64,000 nucleotides of DNA from the NCBI RefSeq assembly GCF_004337445.1, contig NZ_SJZB01000001.1:1-64000 (forward strand). The letters are read 5' to 3'. This document shows positions 62,294 through 64,000 of the stretch, one piece after another. Below the pieces are notes generated by a model. That model saw only the letters and a list, made by a program, of their open reading frames with translations. It made no database searches and was not told the origin of the DNA. How positions within the stretch are numbered: the first letter of the stretch is position 1; the number at the start of each line of letters is the position of its first letter. The position numbers were made by a program, and so were the translations under genes. Source of the stretch: Parasulfuritortus cantonensis. GTDB taxonomy: Bacteria; Pseudomonadota; Gammaproteobacteria; Burkholderiales; Thiobacillaceae.

Positions 62294-63478
62294 TCAAGGG
62301 TCGTGCAGGGCCGACCGCAGCCGCGCCAGGTAGGCACGTGCCACCTCGGGGTCAGTGGCACGGGATGCTGGCGGTGACGATGGCGCAGGTGGCGGGGGCG
62401 CTGGCGGCGCCGATGCACTTTCTCCGGCCCAGACCTTGAACTCTCCGCGGATCGCCTTCTGGATGATGCCGAACAGGTAGCCGGCCGGGTTGCGCACCGC
62501 GCTGTTGCGGCAGCGTGCCGCCCACTCGTCGAGCACCGCCTGGCGCTGCGCCTCGTCCACCTGCTGCAGCGCCACCAGCGCGCCGGCCTGCTGCTCATCC
62601 TTCAAGCGCAGGAAACGCTCGGGTAGTCGCAGGTTCTGCAAGGCCTTCGCGCGCGGTACTGTACGTACTTCATTTATACGATCCTTACGTACTGTACGGT
62701 CCTCCTTCGGATTCTGAAGAGAGCCATCCGGCGCGGGTTTCGGCCCCACTTCGGATTCCGAAGACGGGGGATTTGCATTCCGAAGCAAGCCTTCTGTGCC
62801 GTCTTCGGAATCGTGGTTACCGCCCTCCTGTGGGTAACTTGGCGTCACCCAGCCATGCCGGGCCATGTGCTGCGCCAGCACCTGCAAGCGCGTCGGCAAC
62901 GTGCGGCCGCTGAGCAGCGGGTCTTCGGCAATTTCCTTCAGCGTGTGCATGCCGACGATCTGCACCGCCTTGGCGGCATGGGTGAGGGCCTGACTCACCA
63001 GGCCCAGATAGTCGGGATCGAGCTGCATCGCCTCGAAGGGCGTCAGCGGTTCGTCGTGCAGGACATAGAGGTTGCCCAGGATGCGACCAGTCTTGGGGTC
63101 GCGCCGGCGGCGCACCAGGCTGAGCCAGCGCGTCAGACGCAGCAGCGTCAAGGCGCGCGCGACGGTCTCGTGCGAGGCCTGCGCCCCGCACGGCATCGAG
63201 GCCAGGTAAGGCCGGAGCTGGTCATAGGTCGGAAAGGCCGTCACGCCGTCGTCGTTGAGCTGGAAGCGGAAGACCTGCCAGGCGTTGCGCTCCAGCGGCG
63301 TCAGGCGTCGATCGAGGAACAGCGCTCGCGGCACGCTTTCGTGGCGATTGCCGCTATACAGGAAGCCGTCGCCGGGTGGTGCCGCGCCTGGCCCTTGCGC
63401 CAGGTTCTGCAGCGCATCGTCGAACAGCGCCGACAGCGCCATGGGACCATCGCGCCGTGGTGCGCCGTCCGTCGCCAT
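62294..63478 (-). CDS. STY4528-family ICE replication protein
   Basis: A 394-residue protein: GDGFLYSGNRHESVPRALFL, RRLTPLERNAWQVFRFQLND, a winged-helix-like N-terminal domain (SHETVARALTLLRLTRWLSL) and a C-terminal AGYLFGIIQKAIRGEFKVW. STY4528-type proteins belong to the replication module of PFGI-1/SPI-7-type islands and resemble RepA-like winged-helix initiators. Between residues 255 and 280 the coding DNA contains a repeated GTACTGTACG that also encodes RTVR and VRTV. It begins 3 bases after the DUF2857 stop. Confidence 0.88.
   Translation of the reverse strand: MATDGAPRRDGPMALSALFDDALQNLAQGPGAAPPGDGFLYSGNRHESVPRALFLDRRLTPLERNAWQVFRFQLNDDGVTAFPTYDQLRPYLASMPCGAQASHETVARALTLLRLTRWLSLVRRRRDPKTGRILGNLYVLHDEPLTPFEAMQLDPDYLGLVSQALTHAAKAVQIVGMHTLKEIAEDPLLSGRTLPTRLQVLAQHMARHGWVTPSYPQEGGNHDSEDGTEGLLRNANPPSSESEVGPKPAPDGSLQNPKEDRTVRKDRINEVRTVPRAKALQNLRLPERFLRLKDEQQAGALVALQQVDEAQRQAVLDEWAARCRNSAVRNPAGYLFGIIQKAIRGEFKVWAGESASAPPAPPPPAPSSPPASRATDPEVARAYLARLRSALHDP
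62656..62698. repeat. Direct repeat of GTACTGTACG within the STY4528 gene
   Basis: GTACTGTACG occurs at 62656-62665 and 62689-62698, 33 bp apart (three helical turns, exactly 11 codons). The second copy is a full palindrome CGTACTGTACG. The AT-richer stretch between them (CATTTATACGATCC) stands out in this GC-rich gene. Confidence 0.6.
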
Positions 63479-63481
63479 GGC

Positions 63482-64000
63482 CTACACCAGCCCCTGGTCG
63501 ATCCAGTTCCGTATCGCCGCCCACACCACCGACATCGGCAGCGCCAGCGTTTCGGCGAGGTCCATGGTCAGGCCCAGCATGGCCAGATCGTCGCTCAACG
63601 CGATATGACGCTCGGTGACGCCGGCTTTCCAGTGCTTCCACAGGCCAGTTTCCTGCGCTTCGTCCAGCACCGGGTGCCGCCCCTTGCGCTTCAGCAGCCC
63701 GAGGATGTCGCGCCGCAGGGCGACTTCCTGATGCGTGAGACCGTAGAAGCGGCTCACCATCTCCGTGCTCGCACCCAGGCGCAGCATGCGGTCCACCGTG
63801 GCGATTTCCTGCTCCACGTCCTGCACCTGGTTGAGCAGCCGCTTCAGCACCTCGCGGTTGATTGAGACCGAACACCACGACACGGTGGTGTTGACCAGCA
63901 CGCTGACCAGCGCCGGATGCTTGAGCGCATCCAGCTCCTCTTCGCCGAAGCCCATCGCCTTGCAGCGGCGCAGTTGGCCGTTGCGCAGATCGTGCAGCGC
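63482..64000 (-). CDS. DUF2857 family ICE protein, 5' end beyond the window
   Basis: The frame is open from the window edge to its stop at 63482, giving 172 residues. The visible start ATG 63955 (MGFGEEELDALKHPALVSVL) is not the true start: the upstream codons read ALHDLRNGQLRRCKA, a conserved DUF2857 opening. Helical, DNA-binding-like (LGASTEMVSRFYGLTHQEVA resembles a helix-turn-helix). In related ICEs it follows ParB and DnaB-type genes, which should lie just outside. Confidence 0.82.
   Translation of the reverse strand, partial: ALHDLRNGQLRRCKAMGFGEEELDALKHPALVSVLVNTTVSWCSVSINREVLKRLLNQVQDVEQEIATVDRMLRLGASTEMVSRFYGLTHQEVALRRDILGLLKRKGRHPVLDEAQETGLWKHWKAGVTERHIALSDDLAMLGLTMDLAETLALPMSVVWAAIRNWIDQGLV

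Overview
The window is about 64 kb of GC-rich proteobacterial DNA. It holds most of an integrative and conjugative element (ICE) of the PFGI-1/PAGI/clc type, the MobH relaxase group whose mating-pair genes belong to the TIGR0374x-TIGR0376x (PFL_46xx-47xx) families. A Pseudomonas, Xanthomonas/Stenotrophomonas or Burkholderiales host fits, but no housekeeping gene is present to decide. Neither ICE end, the integrase nor ParA/ParB is in the window.

Layout, left to right. (1) 1-7491, plus strand: the 3' part of a BREX type 3-like defence operon (DUF1156 methylase tail, an ABC-type ATPase plus putative nuclease pair, SNF2 helicase, PglZ phosphatase, BrxA-like protein). (2) 7567-12452: a divergent cluster with a four-TM protein and a WYL regulator on one side, and two ComEC-type metallo-beta-lactamase-fold proteins flanking an E2-like ubiquitin-conjugating-fold protein on the other. 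(3) 12668-14503: MobH relaxase. (4) 14755-18052: AbiEi/AbiEii plus an AbiJ/nuclease-like protein. (5) 18460-33123 and 39289-45354: the type IV secretion cluster, split by (6) 33413-39292, a plus-strand cargo block with HipB/HipA-like genes, a DUF3800 protein and a Gabija GajA/GajB pair. (7) 45481-57260: a string of small conserved ICE genes of mostly unknown function (helicase, DUF6094, DUF932, DUF3275, STY4534, DUF3085, DUF5983-like), interrupted by one foreign gene at 53219-53821 that has cut a PP-loop gene down to a stub. (8) 58061-64000: replication and maintenance genes (TopB, SSB, DUF3158, TIGR03761, STY4528, DUF2857).

The backbone genes run on the minus strand from replication to transfer, many with 4-bp start/stop overlaps. 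Cargo genes sit mostly on the plus strand or between backbone modules, so the ICE carries at least four defence or abortive-infection modules in three separate sites.

Two regulatory layers stand out. A three-hairpin RNA that I recognise as the radC RNA motif occurs five times, each time 110-180 nt upstream of a backbone gene, with compensatory base changes. Most genes between 47.7 and 57.3 kb also have a separate GC-rich hairpin just upstream of the start codon. A 17-bp palindrome (CTATCCCCAGGGGATAG) occurs in two intergenic gaps of the replication module. Three plus-strand cargo genes carry apparent one-base deletions in homopolymers (near 791, 9375 and 11181); sequencing errors are as likely as real mutations.
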